Below are positions 34,310 to 43,657 of a DNA stretch of 64,000 nucleotides, piece by piece. Source of the stretch: Verrucomicrobiia bacterium (GTDB lineage: Bacteria; Verrucomicrobiota; Verrucomicrobiia; Limisphaerales; UBA11358). Location: positions 186,001 to 250,000 of the forward strand of contig JARLJW010000014.1 in NCBI GenBank assembly GCA_031290985.1. Direction: 5' to 3'. The notes under the pieces are model-generated. The model made no database searches. It had not been told where the DNA came from and was given only the letters and a program-made list of their open reading frames with translations. Made by a program: the position numbers and the translations under genes. How positions within the stretch are numbered: the stretch's first letter is position 1; every line of letters starts with the position of its first letter.

Positions 34310-35052
34310 GTCAATATCTCCGGTTCACCGTCAGTAATCAGGACGGTATGCTCAAAATGGGCAGATAGTGAACCATCTGTTGTCACTATTGTCCAGCCGT
34401 CTTTCAATCTTTTTACGTCGGGACGGCCCGCATTTACCATCGGTTCGATGGCAATCGTCATCCCCGGCCGCAACCGGTCATTCATGCCGGTATCCACAAA
34501 ATTTGGCACCTGCGGCTCTTCGTGCATGCTCCGGCCCACGCCGTGCCCTACGAACTCCCGCACCACGCTATAACCGTGGTTTTCGACAAAATCCTGCACC
34601 GCGCGCGAAATGTCTGACACCCGGTTGCCCGGCCGTGCCGCGGCAATTCCCAGATACAGAGAGCGTTCCGTGACTTCCATCAACTGCTGGGCCGCCACGC
34701 CGCATCCACCAACCGCCACCGTCCGCGCATTGTCACCGATAAATCCGCCATGCCGCACGCCCACGTCCACGCTGACGATGTCGCCGAACCGCAGTTCGCG
34801 TCCGCCCGCCAGCCCGTGCACCACTTCTTCGTTCACCGAGAGGCACGTATAACAGGGATACTTCCGGTATCCCAAAAAGGCGCTCTTTGCCCCGTAGGCC
34901 GCAATCCGCTCCGCCGCAAATTCATCCACCTGCTGCGTCGTGAGGCCCGGCTTGATGTAGCCCGTGATGTCATCCAAAACCTGGGCCGCCACCGCGCAGG
35001 CCGGACGCATCAACTTCAAATCATCCGCGGACTTTAAAATTATGCCGGCCAC
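34270..35052 (-). CDS. map: Methionine aminopeptidase type I
   Basis: A 260-residue metallopeptidase that removes initiator Met. Metal ligands are visible in SVDVGVRHGGFIGDNART (two Asp), GHGVGRSMHEEP (His), and TIAIEPMV (Glu) with a final Glu near HFEHTVLIT. The short N-terminus without a zinc finger is the bacterial type Ia form. It starts 6 bp after secY and overlaps infA by 40 bp. Confidence 0.97.
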   Translation of the reverse strand: MAGIILKSADDLKLMRPACAVAAQVLDDITGYIKPGLTTQQVDEFAAERIAAYGAKSAFLGYRKYPCYTCLSVNEEVVHGLAGGRELRFGDIVSVDVGVRHGGFIGDNARTVAVGGCGVAAQQLMEVTERSLYLGIAAARPGNRVSDISRAVQDFVENHGYSVVREFVGHGVGRSMHEEPQVPNFVDTGMNDRLRPGMTIAIEPMVNAGRPDVKRLKDGWTIVTTDGSLSAHFEHTVLITDGEPEILTWAGKTPFKSKAA

Positions 35053-35058
35053 AAATTT

Positions 35059-36441
35059 TCAGAAGCGGCCACGGATCCGGCCCTTTTTCAGGAAGCCGTC
35101 ATAGTGACGCATCATGAGGTGTGATTCCACCTGCCGCATCGTGTCCAGCAACACGCCGACCGCGATCAAGATGCTGGTGCCGCCAAAAAATTGGGAGACG
35201 TTCTGGTCAATGGCCAGTTGCTTGTACAGGATGATCGGAATCGTCGCAATGATCGTCAGGAAGATTGCGCCCGCCAGCGTGATGCGGCTCATGGCCTTGT
35301 GCAGGTAATCACTCGTCCCCTGCCCAGGCCGCACGCCGGGAATATATCCGCCGTTCTTCTTCAGGTCGTCCGCGATCTGGATTTCATTGAACTGCGTCGC
35401 CACCCAGAAATAGGAGAAGAACAAAATCATCAACGAATAGATGAACATGTACATCCATGATCCATAGCCCATGGCCGCAGCCACCACTAGGATCTGGTCA
35501 CGCATCATCGGCAGATGATTGGCCAGCCATTGCAAAACCGGCTGCGGAAACATCAGGATGGACTGGGCAAAGATGATCGGCATCACCCCGGCGTAATTCA
35601 CCCGGAGCGGCATGTAGTTCGTGCCGCCCTGGTACATCTTCTGGCCGACCATGCGGCTCGCGTATTGTACCGGAATCTTGCGCTGCGCCTGGGTGATGGC
35701 GATGACGCCGCCCACGACCGCGAACAGCAGCACCACCAGCAGCAACCCGGTGCCCAACGCCGAATGCGTGGCTTCACCGCCGCCGCTGGGCCAAAACATC
35801 TCCCGCGCCGCGTGCACCGCCTGCGGCAGGCGTGCCAAGATGCCGATGGTGATCACCAGCGAAACACCGTTGCCGATGCCGCGTTCGGTGATTTGTTCAC
35901 CCAGCCACATCAACAGCATCGTACCGGCGGTCATCACGGTCACCGCTAGGAAAAAATACAGCACCTTGTTGTCAATCAGCACCAACTGGCCCTGAAAGCC
36001 GTTGAAGATGGTTTGCGGATGCAGCCAGTTGCTCGCGAAATAAAAGCCCTGTCCGACGCACAGCGCCACGGTCAGATAACGGCCGTATTGGATGATCTTC
36101 GTGCGGCCGCCCTCTTCCCGCGCCAGCTTGCTCAAACGCGGCCAGACCGCCGTGAGCAATTGGATGATGATTGTCGCGCTGATATAGGGCATGATGCCCA
36201 GTGAACCGATGGCGCAATGTTCAAACGCACCGCCGGCAAACGTGTTGTACATCCCCAGCAAACCGCCGCTGCCCGACTGCGACGCAAAAAACGCGGAGAG
36301 CGCGTCACCATTCAGGCCCGGGATGCGGATGACGGCGAGCAAACGGCACACCGCCAGCAAACCCAGCGTGAACAGGATCCGGGACTTCAGCTCCGGGATC
36401 TTGAAGCAGTTGAGAAACGTGTTGATGAGGTTGCGGAACAT
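35059..36441 (-). CDS. secY: Preprotein translocase subunit SecY
   Basis: A 460-residue ten-helix membrane protein forming the Sec channel. Landmarks: GIMPYISATIIIQLL, EQITERGIGNGVSLVI, and KNGGYIPGVRPGQGT. It lies between rplO and map, the usual position with adk missing. The predicted start LINTFLNCFKIPELKSRI is typical. Confidence 0.97.
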   Translation of the reverse strand: MFRNLINTFLNCFKIPELKSRILFTLGLLAVCRLLAVIRIPGLNGDALSAFFASQSGSGGLLGMYNTFAGGAFEHCAIGSLGIMPYISATIIIQLLTAVWPRLSKLAREEGGRTKIIQYGRYLTVALCVGQGFYFASNWLHPQTIFNGFQGQLVLIDNKVLYFFLAVTVMTAGTMLLMWLGEQITERGIGNGVSLVITIGILARLPQAVHAAREMFWPSGGGEATHSALGTGLLLVVLLFAVVGGVIAITQAQRKIPVQYASRMVGQKMYQGGTNYMPLRVNYAGVMPIIFAQSILMFPQPVLQWLANHLPMMRDQILVVAAAMGYGSWMYMFIYSLMILFFSYFWVATQFNEIQIADDLKKNGGYIPGVRPGQGTSDYLHKAMSRITLAGAIFLTIIATIPIILYKQLAIDQNVSQFFGGTSILIAVGVLLDTMRQVESHLMMRHYDGFLKKGRIRGRF

Positions 36442-36455
36442 GGTTCAGCGACTTC

Positions 36456-36929
36456 TCAGGCTTTGGCCGGGGCGGCAGCCTTGCGGCTGACCACTTCCGT
36501 CTTGCCACCCTTGGCTTCAATCTTGGTCTTGGCCGAAGCACTGAACGCGCTCGCAGTCACATTAAGCTTCTTGGAAAGTTCGCCGGTGCCGAGAATCTTG
36601 ATGCCGTCGCCAGGCCCGTTGGCCAGGCCCACGGAGCGCAGCGCCGTTTCATCAACGTTCGCGCCGTCGTCGAAAACATTCAGGTCGCTGACGTTCACCG
36701 CGATGTAACGCGTGCCGAAGGCCGTGTTGTTAAAACCACGTTTCGGGATGCGGCGGATGAGCGGCATCTGGCCGCCTTCGAAACCGATGCGGATCGAGCT
36801 GCCGGAACGGGCCGTCTGGCCCTTGCCACCGCGGCCGGCGGTTTTGCCGTGGCCGCTGGATTCGCCCTGACCGAGCCGTTTACGACGGTGTTTCGAGCCG
36901 GGACGGGGTTTGAGATTGTGCAGTCGCAT
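36456..36929 (-). CDS. rplO: 50S ribosomal protein L15
   Basis: A 157-residue L15: MRLHNLKPRPGSKHRRKRLG, GESSGHGKTAGRGGKGQTAR and FEGGQMPLIRRIPKRGF. The C-terminus ends in a short Lys/Ala tail. It follows rpsE after 12 bp, leaving no room for rpmD (L30), which usually sits here. Confidence 0.97.
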   Translation of the reverse strand: MRLHNLKPRPGSKHRRKRLGQGESSGHGKTAGRGGKGQTARSGSSIRIGFEGGQMPLIRRIPKRGFNNTAFGTRYIAVNVSDLNVFDDGANVDETALRSVGLANGPGDGIKILGTGELSKKLNVTASAFSASAKTKIEAKGGKTEVVSRKAAAPAKA

Positions 36930-36941
36930 AAAAATTTAAGA

Positions 36942-37667
36942 TTAGGCCGGCAACGCTTCAGGAGCCTTCGGGGTCGCCACTTTTTTGATTTCCAAACCGC
37001 GGGCCTGATAAATGTTCTCGCGGGTGCGCAGGCTCAGCAGACCGTTCAAGGTTGCCTTGACCACGTTCGCGGCATTTTTTGAGCCGAGCGATTTCGTAAG
37101 GATGTCCTTCACGCCGGCAGATTCCAGCACCGCGCGGACCGTCTTGCCCGCGATGATGCCCGTTCCCGGCGAGGCCGGACGCAACAAAATCTTCGCCCCA
37201 CCAAAGGTGGAATAAACTTCGTGCGGAATCGTGACGTCTTTCAAGGAGACGGCCTGCATCTTGTTGCGGGCCAGCTCGCCGCCACGGCGGATGGCATCAG
37301 CGACTTCCGCCGCCTTGCCCAACGCGACGCCGACACGGCCCTTCTTGTCACCGACCACGACGAGCGCGCTAAATTTGAAACGGCGTCCGCCCTTCACAAC
37401 TTTGGAAGAACGGTTGATGAAAACGACCTTTTCAACGAGATCTTCGCCGCCAAAGGAGTTCTCCTGGGTGTCTGGTTTGCGCCGGCCACGGCCGCCGCCA
37501 CCGCCGCGACGGTCACCGCCGCCGCCATAGCCGCCACCGCCGTAACCACCACGGCCGCCACCGCCACCACCACGTTGTTCGCCACCGCCGCTGGCTGCCG
37601 GAGCAGCTGCTGCCGGAGCGTCAGCCGCCGGAGTGCCGGCCTCTGCAGGTTTATTGATATCAGCCAC
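36942..37667 (-). CDS. rpsE: 30S ribosomal protein S5 with Gly/Arg-rich N-terminal extension
   Basis: A 241-residue protein. The S5 core starts near residue 75 (EDLVEKVVFINR) and has the double-stranded RNA-binding and C-terminal domains (GGRRFKFSALVVVGDKKGRV, GKTVRAVLESAGVKDI). The first 74 residues are Ala/Pro-rich, then strongly Gly/Arg-rich with RGGYGGGGYGGGGDRRGGGG, an RGG-like composition more familiar from RNA-binding proteins. Typical S5 is about 165 residues. The extension is in frame with a good start, so it is probably translated. Confidence 0.96.
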   Translation of the reverse strand: MADINKPAEAGTPAADAPAAAAPAASGGGEQRGGGGGGRGGYGGGGYGGGGDRRGGGGGRGRRKPDTQENSFGGEDLVEKVVFINRSSKVVKGGRRFKFSALVVVGDKKGRVGVALGKAAEVADAIRRGGELARNKMQAVSLKDVTIPHEVYSTFGGAKILLRPASPGTGIIAGKTVRAVLESAGVKDILTKSLGSKNAANVVKATLNGLLSLRTRENIYQARGLEIKKVATPKAPEALPA

Positions 37668-37687
37668 AGTATTTTATTGGTTGCTGG

Positions 37688-38047
37688 TTAAAATTTGAGT
37701 CCGGCTTCGCGCGCGGCATCCGCCAGCGCCTTGATCTTGCCATGATAACGGGTGCCACCGCGGTCGAACACCACTTCTTTGATGCCCTTGTCCAACGCGT
37801 TCTTCGCTGCGAGCGCGCCGATCTTCTTGGCGCCGTCAACATTGGCGGACAATTCCCGGTCCTTGCCTTTGCCCACCGTCGAAGCGGCGGCCAAGGTCTT
37901 GCCGATGGTGTCATCGATGAACTGGACGTGGATGTTTTCGCTGGTGAAACAGACCGCCATGCGCGGACGTTCCGTCGTGCCGGAGACTTTCTTCCGGATG
38001 CGATAGCGGCGCAATTGCCGCAATTTAAGTTTTTTTTCCGTTCTCAT
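37688..38047 (-). CDS. rplR: 50S ribosomal protein L18
   Basis: A 119-residue L18: RRYRIRKKVSGTTERPRMAV, FIDDTIGKTLAAAST and VVFDRGGTRYHGKIKALADA. L18 binds 5S rRNA with L5. It lies between rplF and rpsE as expected. Confidence 0.97.
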   Translation of the reverse strand: MRTEKKLKLRQLRRYRIRKKVSGTTERPRMAVCFTSENIHVQFIDDTIGKTLAAASTVGKGKDRELSANVDGAKKIGALAAKNALDKGIKEVVFDRGGTRYHGKIKALADAAREAGLKF

Positions 38048-38090
38048 GTCAATGTCCCACGGGTTTGGCCGTGGATTAAATTAAATTTTA

Positions 38091-38627
38091 TTATTGGACC
38101 GTCTTGCCTTCCTTGCGGACGACATGTTCACCGGCGTAGCGGACACCTTTGCCCTTGTACGGTTCCGGCGGATAATAGCTGCGGATCTCCGAAGCGACCT
38201 TGCCGACGACCATCTTGTCCGGCCCTTCGATCGTGAGCTTCGTGTTCTCCTCGACCGTCACCTTGACCTGGTCGGGGATGTTGTAATTGATCGGGTGCGA
38301 AAAACCGAGCGTGAGGTTCACGATCTTGCCGGTGACGGCGGCCTTGAAACCGACGCCCTGGATTTCCAGCTTCTTGACAAAGCCTTCGGCGACGCCTTTG
38401 ACCATGTTGTTCACCAGCGCGCGGCTCAGACCGTGCAGGGCTTTCGCCTGCGCGTCTTCACCTTCGCGGCTGACGATGATCTTGCCGTCCGCAACTTTCA
38501 AGCTCGTGCGCTTGGGCAGTTCCCAGTTGAGCTTCCCCTTGGGGCCTTCAACGTGGACATTCTGTCCCTTCACTTCCACCTTGACCTTGGCGGGAATGAC
38601 AATCGGTTGTTTTCCAATACGCGACAT
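38091..38627 (-). CDS. rplF: 50S ribosomal protein L6
   Basis: A 178-residue L6: MSRIGKQPIVIPAKVKVEVK, VEGPKGKLNW, and the C-terminal signature PEPYKGKGVRYAGE. Two L6 domains are present. It starts 7 bp after rpsH. Confidence 0.98.
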   Translation of the reverse strand: MSRIGKQPIVIPAKVKVEVKGQNVHVEGPKGKLNWELPKRTSLKVADGKIIVSREGEDAQAKALHGLSRALVNNMVKGVAEGFVKKLEIQGVGFKAAVTGKIVNLTLGFSHPINYNIPDQVKVTVEENTKLTIEGPDKMVVGKVASEIRSYYPPEPYKGKGVRYAGEHVVRKEGKTVQ

Positions 38628-38634
38628 AAAATTA

Positions 38635-39021
38635 TTACCAGATGTAGCAGAGCAGTTCTCCGCCGAGATTTTTCTTCTTCGCCTGCGTGCCCGTCATCAA
38701 CCCTTCGGAGGTGGAGACGATGGACACTCCGAGGCCGCCCAGCACGCGCGGGATTTCCGTCGAACCGACGTACTTCCGCAGACCAGGCTTGCTGACGCGC
38801 TTGAGGCCTTCAATGACGTTCTTCTTGCCGTTGTATTTCAAACGGATCTTGATGGTCTTCTTCTTCTCGCCCTCGACGAGGACGTCGGCAACGTAGCCTT
38901 CGGTCTTCAGGATCTTGGCCACGCTCTCCTTGATCTTGGAGTGCGGCATCTGGACCGCGGGCAGCAGGGCGCGTCCGCCGTTGCGGATGCGGGTCAACAT
39001 GTCAGAAATCGGGTCGCTCAT
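38635..39021 (-). CDS. rpsH: 30S ribosomal protein S8
   Basis: A 128-residue S8: MSDPISDMLTRIRNGGRALL, SKIKESVAKILKTEGYV, and the C-terminal GLGVSIVSTSEGLMTGTQAK then GGELLCYIW. S8 organises the central domain of 16S rRNA; in enterobacteria it represses the spc operon, unverified here. Confidence 0.98.
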   Translation of the reverse strand: MSDPISDMLTRIRNGGRALLPAVQMPHSKIKESVAKILKTEGYVADVLVEGEKKKTIKIRLKYNGKKNVIEGLKRVSKPGLRKYVGSTEIPRVLGGLGVSIVSTSEGLMTGTQAKKKNLGGELLCYIW

Positions 39022-39031
39022 ATAAACAAAA

Positions 39032-39301
39032 TTACCAGCTCGCTTTCGTCACACCGGGAATGAGGCCGTTCAATGCGGCTTCACGGAACGTCAGACGGGA
39101 AACCCCAAACTTGCGCCAGTAGCCGCGGCGGCGGCCGCTCATCGCGCAGCGGTTCACCACGCGCGTTGGGCTGGCGTCACGGGGCAGCTTCGCCAGGCCG
39201 GCGTAGTCCCGCTTCGCCTTGAGTTCAGCGCGGATCGCGGCGTATTTCTTCACCGTTTCCTGCTTGCGCTTGTTGCGCTCCAACCATGCTTTCTTGGCCA
39301 T
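39032..39301 (-). CDS. rpsN: 30S ribosomal protein S14 (zinc-independent form)
   Basis: An 89-residue S14: [40 protein letters not shown] and [19 protein letters not shown]. The CxxC pairs of the zinc form are absent, so this is the longer zinc-independent type. Position between rplE and rpsH is standard. Confidence 0.97.
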   Translation of the reverse strand: MAKKAWLERNKRKQETVKKYAAIRAELKAKRDYAGLAKLPRDASPTRVVNRCAMSGRRRGYWRKFGVSRLTFREAALNGLIPGVTKASW

Positions 39302-39311
39302 AAAAAATTAG

Positions 39312-39854
39312 TTATTTCTCTGAAAAGGGGAAACCCAGGAACTTCATCAGGTCGCGCGCCTGGTCGTCCGTCGGCGCGGTCGTCACGATCGTGATGTCCA
39401 TGCCCTGGGTGCGCTTGATCTTTTCCAGCTCGATCTCCGGGAAAATGGCCTGATCGGCCACCCCGAAGGTGTAGTTGCCCCGACCGTCAAACTTGCGCGG
39501 CGAGAGGCCGCGGAAGTCGCGGATGCGCGGCAGCGCCGCCGCCACCAGGCGGTCAAAAAATTCATACATCGCGTCGTTGCGCAGCGTCACGCGGCAGCCA
39601 ATCGGCTGGTTTTCACGGAGCTTGAAGCTCGCCACGGCCTTCTTGGACTTGCTGATGGCCGGTTTGCGCCCGGTGATCAAGGAGAGGTCCTTGGCGGCGT
39701 CTTCGATCGCGCCCTTTTCCAGCGACGCGCTCACGCCCATGTTGACGACGATCTTCACCAGCTTCGGAATCTGGTGGACGTTCGTGTACTTGTGCTTCTC
39801 TTTCAGAGCGGGCACCACGTCGTTTTTGTATTTATCGTAAAGTCTGGCTTTCAT
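39312..39854 (-). CDS. rplE: 50S ribosomal protein L5
   Basis: A 180-residue L5: MKARLYDKYKNDVVPALKEK, KLVKIVVNMGVSAS, ITGRKPAISKSKKAVASFKL, and the ending LMKFLGFPFSEK. It binds 5S rRNA and contacts P-site tRNA. It follows rplX after a 39-bp gap. Confidence 0.98.
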   Translation of the reverse strand: MKARLYDKYKNDVVPALKEKHKYTNVHQIPKLVKIVVNMGVSASLEKGAIEDAAKDLSLITGRKPAISKSKKAVASFKLRENQPIGCRVTLRNDAMYEFFDRLVAAALPRIRDFRGLSPRKFDGRGNYTFGVADQAIFPEIELEKIKRTQGMDITIVTTAPTDDQARDLMKFLGFPFSEK

Positions 39855-39893
39855 TTTTATTCGTCACGGATTTGGCCGTGGCTAAATTCTTTT

Positions 39894-40130
39894 TTAGGCG
39901 GCGACGGTGGTTTTCTTCACATTCGAGATGTGGATGCTGCCTTCGCGTTCGGCGATGGCGCCGTTCGGGTTCTGCTGGCTTTTGCGGACGTGCTTCTTGA
40001 TCATCTGCAGGCCTTCCACGACCACGCGCTGCTTCTTGGTCAGCACGGCGATGATCTTGCCGCTTTTGCCTTTCGACTTGCCGGCCAGCACGACGACGTC
40101 GTCGCCTTTTTTAACATGAAATTTTGGCAT
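39894..40130 (-). CDS. rplX: 50S ribosomal protein L24
   Basis: A 78-residue L24 with the KOW motif in MPKFHVKKGDDVVVLAGKSK and GKSGKIIAV; it ends SIHISNVKKTTVAA. It is shorter than the usual 100 or so residues, lacking most of the C-terminal tail. The ATG at 40130 is used; an in-frame TTG three codons upstream overlaps rplN. Confidence 0.95.
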   Translation of the reverse strand: MPKFHVKKGDDVVVLAGKSKGKSGKIIAVLTKKQRVVVEGLQMIKKHVRKSQQNPNGAIAEREGSIHISNVKKTTVAA

Positions 40131-40135
40131 AACTT

Positions 40136-40501
40136 TCAAATGACTTCCGGTGCGAGCGAAATGATCTTCATGAACTTCTTATCGCGCAATTCGCGCGCAA
40201 TCGGTCCAAAGATGCGGGTGCCCTTGGGGTTCAATTCCTTGTCGATGAGGACGCAGGCATTGCTGTCAAAGCGGACATAGGAGCCGTCGTTGCGGCGGAT
40301 GATGTGCCGGGTGCGGACCACCACGGCGTCATGGACCTCGCCCTTTTTGACGGAACCGTCCGGCGCGGCTTCCTTGATGTGCACCTTGATGACATCGCCG
40401 ATGCCGGCATATCTTTGATTGCGGCCCAACACGCCGATGTTCCAAGCAATCTTGGCACCGGTGTTGTCCGCCACATCCAAACTGGATCGAACTTGCAACA
40501 T
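40136..40501 (-). CDS. rplN: 50S ribosomal protein L14
   Basis: A 121-residue L14: [55 protein letters not shown] and [20 protein letters not shown]. Start at 40501 matches the family; a longer frame upstream is not conserved. Confidence 0.98.
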   Translation of the reverse strand: MLQVRSSLDVADNTGAKIAWNIGVLGRNQRYAGIGDVIKVHIKEAAPDGSVKKGEVHDAVVVRTRHIIRRNDGSYVRFDSNACVLIDKELNPKGTRIFGPIARELRDKKFMKIISLAPEVI

Positions 40502-40511
40502 AAAATATAAA

Positions 40512-40808
40512 TCAGGCTGCGGCCGCGGTTTCAACCGCCCGCTCGACGACTTCGACGAGCTTCCAGCATTTCAACTTTGAAATCGGGCGCGATTCTTCAA
40601 TGCGCACCGTGTCGCCGACCTTCGCCTCGGCCTTTTCGTCATGCGCGTAAAATTTCTTGTAGGCCGTGACGATCTTCTTGTATTGCGGATGCGGGAAACG
40701 GCGTTCCACACGGACCACAATCGTCTTGGACATCTTGTTGGAGACAACTTCGCCGACGCGCTGCTTGCGCTTGCCGGTCGCCGTCAAAGTATTCGTTGTT
40801 TCAGCCAT
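40512..40808 (-). CDS. rpsQ: 30S ribosomal protein S17
   Basis: A 98-residue S17 OB-fold protein: [55 protein letters not shown]. Short Thr-rich N-terminus and Ala-rich C-terminus are extra. It lies 6 bp after rpmC. Confidence 0.97.
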   Translation of the reverse strand: MAETTNTLTATGKRKQRVGEVVSNKMSKTIVVRVERRFPHPQYKKIVTAYKKFYAHDEKAEAKVGDTVRIEESRPISKLKCWKLVEVVERAVETAAAA

Positions 40809-40814
40809 ACAAAA

Positions 40815-41036
40815 TTATTTGGTAACCTGCTTCGCCTTTGCCTGGTTGTTCAACGCCGAGATGCGGGTTTCGACCCGGGCGATGTCCTTGCGCAAACCGC
40901 GCAAGCGCGCCGGCTTTTCGAGCTGGGCGCTCGCCTGCTGCAGGCGCAGGTTGAACCGTTCGGTGCGCAAATCGCGGCTCAAGGCCGACAATTCGGTCAC
41001 CGTTGCATCTTTGATTTTCGGATCGGAAAATTTCAT
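40815..41036 (-). CDS. rpmC: 50S ribosomal protein L29
   Basis: A 73-residue two-helix protein: MKFSDPKIKDATVTELSALS, RDLRTERFNLRLQQASAQLE, RLRGLRKDIARVETRI. L29 lines the exit tunnel and helps bind SRP and trigger factor. It starts 4 bp after rplP. Confidence 0.96.
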   Translation of the reverse strand: MKFSDPKIKDATVTELSALSRDLRTERFNLRLQQASAQLEKPARLRGLRKDIARVETRISALNNQAKAKQVTK

Positions 41037-41040
41037 AAGT

Positions 41041-41463
41041 TCAGCTCGCGAGTTGATGGCGCGAAATAAATTTGGTCTTGATGGGCAGTTTGGTGGCCGC
41101 CAGGCGCATGGATTCGCGCGCTTCGGCTTCCGTCACCCCGTCCACTTCGAACAGGATGTTCGCCGGCCGGATGACCGCGACCCAGCCTTCGAGCGGGGCC
41201 TTGCCCTTGCCCATGCGGGTTTCGAGCGGCTTCTTGGTGAACGACTTCTGCGGGAACACCCGGATCCACATCTTGCCCTTGCGCTTCATGTGGCGGGTCA
41301 CCGCCACACGGGCGGCCTCGATCTGCTTGGCGTCCATCCAGCAACGCTCCAGCGCCATCAGGCCGTATTCACCGAAGGCGACCGTGTGGCCGCTCGTCGC
41401 GAGGCCCGTGCGGCTGCCACGGTGCATCTTGCGAAACTTTACTCTTGCTGGTTGCATTGCCAT
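41041..41463 (-). CDS. rplP: 50S ribosomal protein L16
   Basis: A 140-residue L16: [60 protein letters not shown] and [18 protein letters not shown]. Two Met codons (MAM) offer alternative starts. It is essential for late 50S assembly and A-site positioning. Confidence 0.98.
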   Translation of the reverse strand: MAMQPARVKFRKMHRGSRTGLATSGHTVAFGEYGLMALERCWMDAKQIEAARVAVTRHMKRKGKMWIRVFPQKSFTKKPLETRMGKGKAPLEGWVAVIRPANILFEVDGVTEAEARESMRLAATKLPIKTKFISRHQLAS

Positions 41464-41485
41464 AACAAAAAAATCCTTCTAAAAA

Positions 41486-42178
41486 TCAGTTGGCGGCGGT
41501 GGTTTCAACGGCCGGCTGCGACTGCGCCTGCGGCTGCTCGTTCTTCTTCTGGGGTTTGTTGTCGCCCTTGCAGATCCAGCACTTGATGCCGAGCTTGCCG
41601 TAGACGGTCAACGCTTCCGCAAAACCATAGTCGATGTTCGCCCGGAGCGTGTGCAACGGCACCCGGCCCCAGTGATACATTTCCACGCGGGCCAACTCGG
41701 CGCCACCCAGGCGGCCGGCGGCGCGGACCTTGATGCCTTCGGCACCGAAATCTTTCGCGGTCTGCAACGCCTTCTTCATGGCGCGGCGGAACGAAACGCG
41801 GCGCTCGAGCTGCAACGCGATGCTTTCCGCGACGAGTTGCGCGTCCAGCTCCGGCTGCTTCACTTCCACGATGTCCACGTAAACTTCCTTGCCGGTCTTC
41901 TTGCTCAATTCTTCCTTAAGCTTGTCGATCTCGGAGCCTTTGCGGCCGATGACCACGCCCGGACGGGCGGTGAGGATCGTCACGCGGCAACGGTTGGTCG
42001 CGCGTTCGATCAAAATCTTGGGGACGGAAGCCGTTTCCAGCTTCTTCTTGAGCAGGTTGCGGATTTCACGGTCTTCCGTGAGCAGCTTGCTGAACTCTTT
42101 CTTGTCGGCATACCACTTCGAGCGCCAGTCTTTGTTGACCGCGACGCGCAAACCGATTGGATTGGTCTTTTGGCCCAT
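41486..42178 (-). CDS. rpsC: 30S ribosomal protein S3
   Basis: A 230-residue S3: [20 protein letters not shown], the KH motif in [18 protein letters not shown], and the C-terminal GADIKV-type region [23 protein letters not shown] stretch near residue 165. A 20-residue Gln/Pro/Ala tail follows. The start at 42178 leaves a 1-bp gap after rplV; longer upstream frames are shadows. Confidence 0.97.
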   Translation of the reverse strand: MGQKTNPIGLRVAVNKDWRSKWYADKKEFSKLLTEDREIRNLLKKKLETASVPKILIERATNRCRVTILTARPGVVIGRKGSEIDKLKEELSKKTGKEVYVDIVEVKQPELDAQLVAESIALQLERRVSFRRAMKKALQTAKDFGAEGIKVRAAGRLGGAELARVEMYHWGRVPLHTLRANIDYGFAEALTVYGKLGIKCWICKGDNKPQKKNEQPQAQSQPAVETTAAN

Positions 42179-42179
42179 A

Positions 42180-42512
42180 TTATTCGTCGGACAAAGTGAT
42201 TTTGATGTGGCAACGGCGCTTGAGGATCGGACCGGCCGAACCACGAGCTTTCGGTTGAAAACGCTTGAGGGTCGTGGCAGTGCCGGCGACCGCTTCCTTG
42301 ATGCGCAACGTCTCGGGGCGCAGCTTGTTGTTGTTCTCGGCGTTGGCAATGGCCGAATGGAGGGTCTTGGCGACGTAGCGCGCACCCTTGCGCGGAACGA
42401 CGGCGAGAATCTGCTCCGCCTGCAAGGCCGGGAGGCCCTGGATCTGCCGGACGACCTCGCGCATTTTCTGCGCGGACATCGGGATATTTTTGGTGATTGC
42501 GAAAACTTCCAT
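42180..42512 (-). CDS. rplV: 50S ribosomal protein L22
   Basis: A 110-residue L22: [53 protein letters not shown] and [20 protein letters not shown]. Its beta-hairpin lines the exit tunnel and is a site of macrolide resistance in other species. It follows rpsS after 5 bp. Confidence 0.98.
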   Translation of the reverse strand: MEVFAITKNIPMSAQKMREVVRQIQGLPALQAEQILAVVPRKGARYVAKTLHSAIANAENNNKLRPETLRIKEAVAGTATTLKRFQPKARGSAGPILKRRCHIKITLSDE

Positions 42513-42517
42513 AAAAA

Positions 42518-42799
42518 CTATTTGGCTTCCGCCTTGGCTGTGTGCGCGCCGTGTTTCTTGAAGGTGCGCGTCAAGGCAAATTCACCGAGCTTGTGGCCGA
42601 CCATGTTTTCCGTCACAAACACCGGGCTGAAAATTTTTCCGTTGTGGACGTTGAACGTAAGACCGACGAACTCCGGAGAGATCGTGGAACGGCGCGACCA
42701 TGTCTTGATGGGCGTCTTCTGGTTGGAGCTTTTGGCCTTCGAGACCTTGTCCAGGAGCTGGAAGTCGGCAAACGGGCCTTTTTTAATGGAGCGTCCCAT
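42518..42799 (-). CDS. rpsS: 30S ribosomal protein S19
   Basis: A 93-residue S19: [60 protein letters not shown] and [14 protein letters not shown]. It begins 3 bp after rplB, in standard order. Confidence 0.98.
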   Translation of the reverse strand: MGRSIKKGPFADFQLLDKVSKAKSSNQKTPIKTWSRRSTISPEFVGLTFNVHNGKIFSPVFVTENMVGHKLGEFALTRTFKKHGAHTAKAEAK

Positions 42800-42802
42800 A
42801 AA

Positions 42803-43657
42803 TTATTTGGTCTTGATCGGCAGTCCGTTGCGGCGAACCACAATGAAACGGTTGGATTGTTTGTATTTGGCGCGGGTTTTACCACCCTTGGCCACCTTGC
42901 CCCACGGGGAAACGAGCTGCTGCCAACCGCCGCCGCCCTTGGATTTGCCCTGGCCGCCGCCGTTCGGATGATCAACCGGGTTACGAGCCATACCGCGGGT
43001 GATGCCGCGATGACCGCGATGACGCGTGCGACCAGCCTTGCCGAGAATGACGTTTTCATGCTCCGTGTTACCGACCTGGCCGATGGTCGCGTAGCACTCT
43101 TCGTTGATGCGACGAATTTCGCCGGAGGGCAGACGGATTTGCGCAAAGCCTTCGTCGCGGGACATCAGCGTCGCCGAACCGCCGGCGGAACGGACCATCT
43201 GACCGCCACGACCAGGCGTGAGCTCAAGGTTGTGGATCGCGCTGCTGACCGGAATCGCCTTCAAGGGAAGGGCGTTGCCGATTTCAGGCGGGGCCGTCGG
43301 GCCGCTGGAGATTTTCTTGCCGACCGTGATGCCGACCGGGGCGATGATGTACGCCTTCTCGCCATCGGTGTATTGCAGGAGCGCCAGGCGGGCGGAACGC
43401 ATCGGATCATATTCAATCGCCGCGACCGTCGCTTCGACGCCGTGCTTGCTGCGTTTGAAATCCACGAGGCGGATCTTCTGCTTGTGACCGCCACCGATGC
43501 CACGCGCGGTGACCCGGCCGTAGGCATTGCGGCCACCAGTCTTCTTGCGGATTTCCACAAGCGACTTCTCGGGCTTCGTCTTCGTAATATCGCTGAAGTC
43601 CGCGATAGTGATGTATCGCGTCGACGGCGTAAGCGGTCTAAAATGTTTGACTGGCAT
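42803..43657 (-). CDS. rplB: 50S ribosomal protein L2
   Basis: A 284-residue L2: MPVKHFRPLTPSTRYITIAD, YGRVTARGIGGGHKQKIRLV, ALPLKAIPVSSAIHNLELTP, and the peptidyl-transferase-proximal MARNPVDHPNGGGQGKSKGG. It is the first gene of the cluster here: nothing resembling rplW, rplD, rplC or rpsJ lies upstream, which is a break in the usual S10 operon. Confidence 0.98.
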   Translation of the reverse strand: MPVKHFRPLTPSTRYITIADFSDITKTKPEKSLVEIRKKTGGRNAYGRVTARGIGGGHKQKIRLVDFKRSKHGVEATVAAIEYDPMRSARLALLQYTDGEKAYIIAPVGITVGKKISSGPTAPPEIGNALPLKAIPVSSAIHNLELTPGRGGQMVRSAGGSATLMSRDEGFAQIRLPSGEIRRINEECYATIGQVGNTEHENVILGKAGRTRHRGHRGITRGMARNPVDHPNGGGQGKSKGGGGWQQLVSPWGKVAKGGKTRAKYKQSNRFIVVRRNGLPIKTK

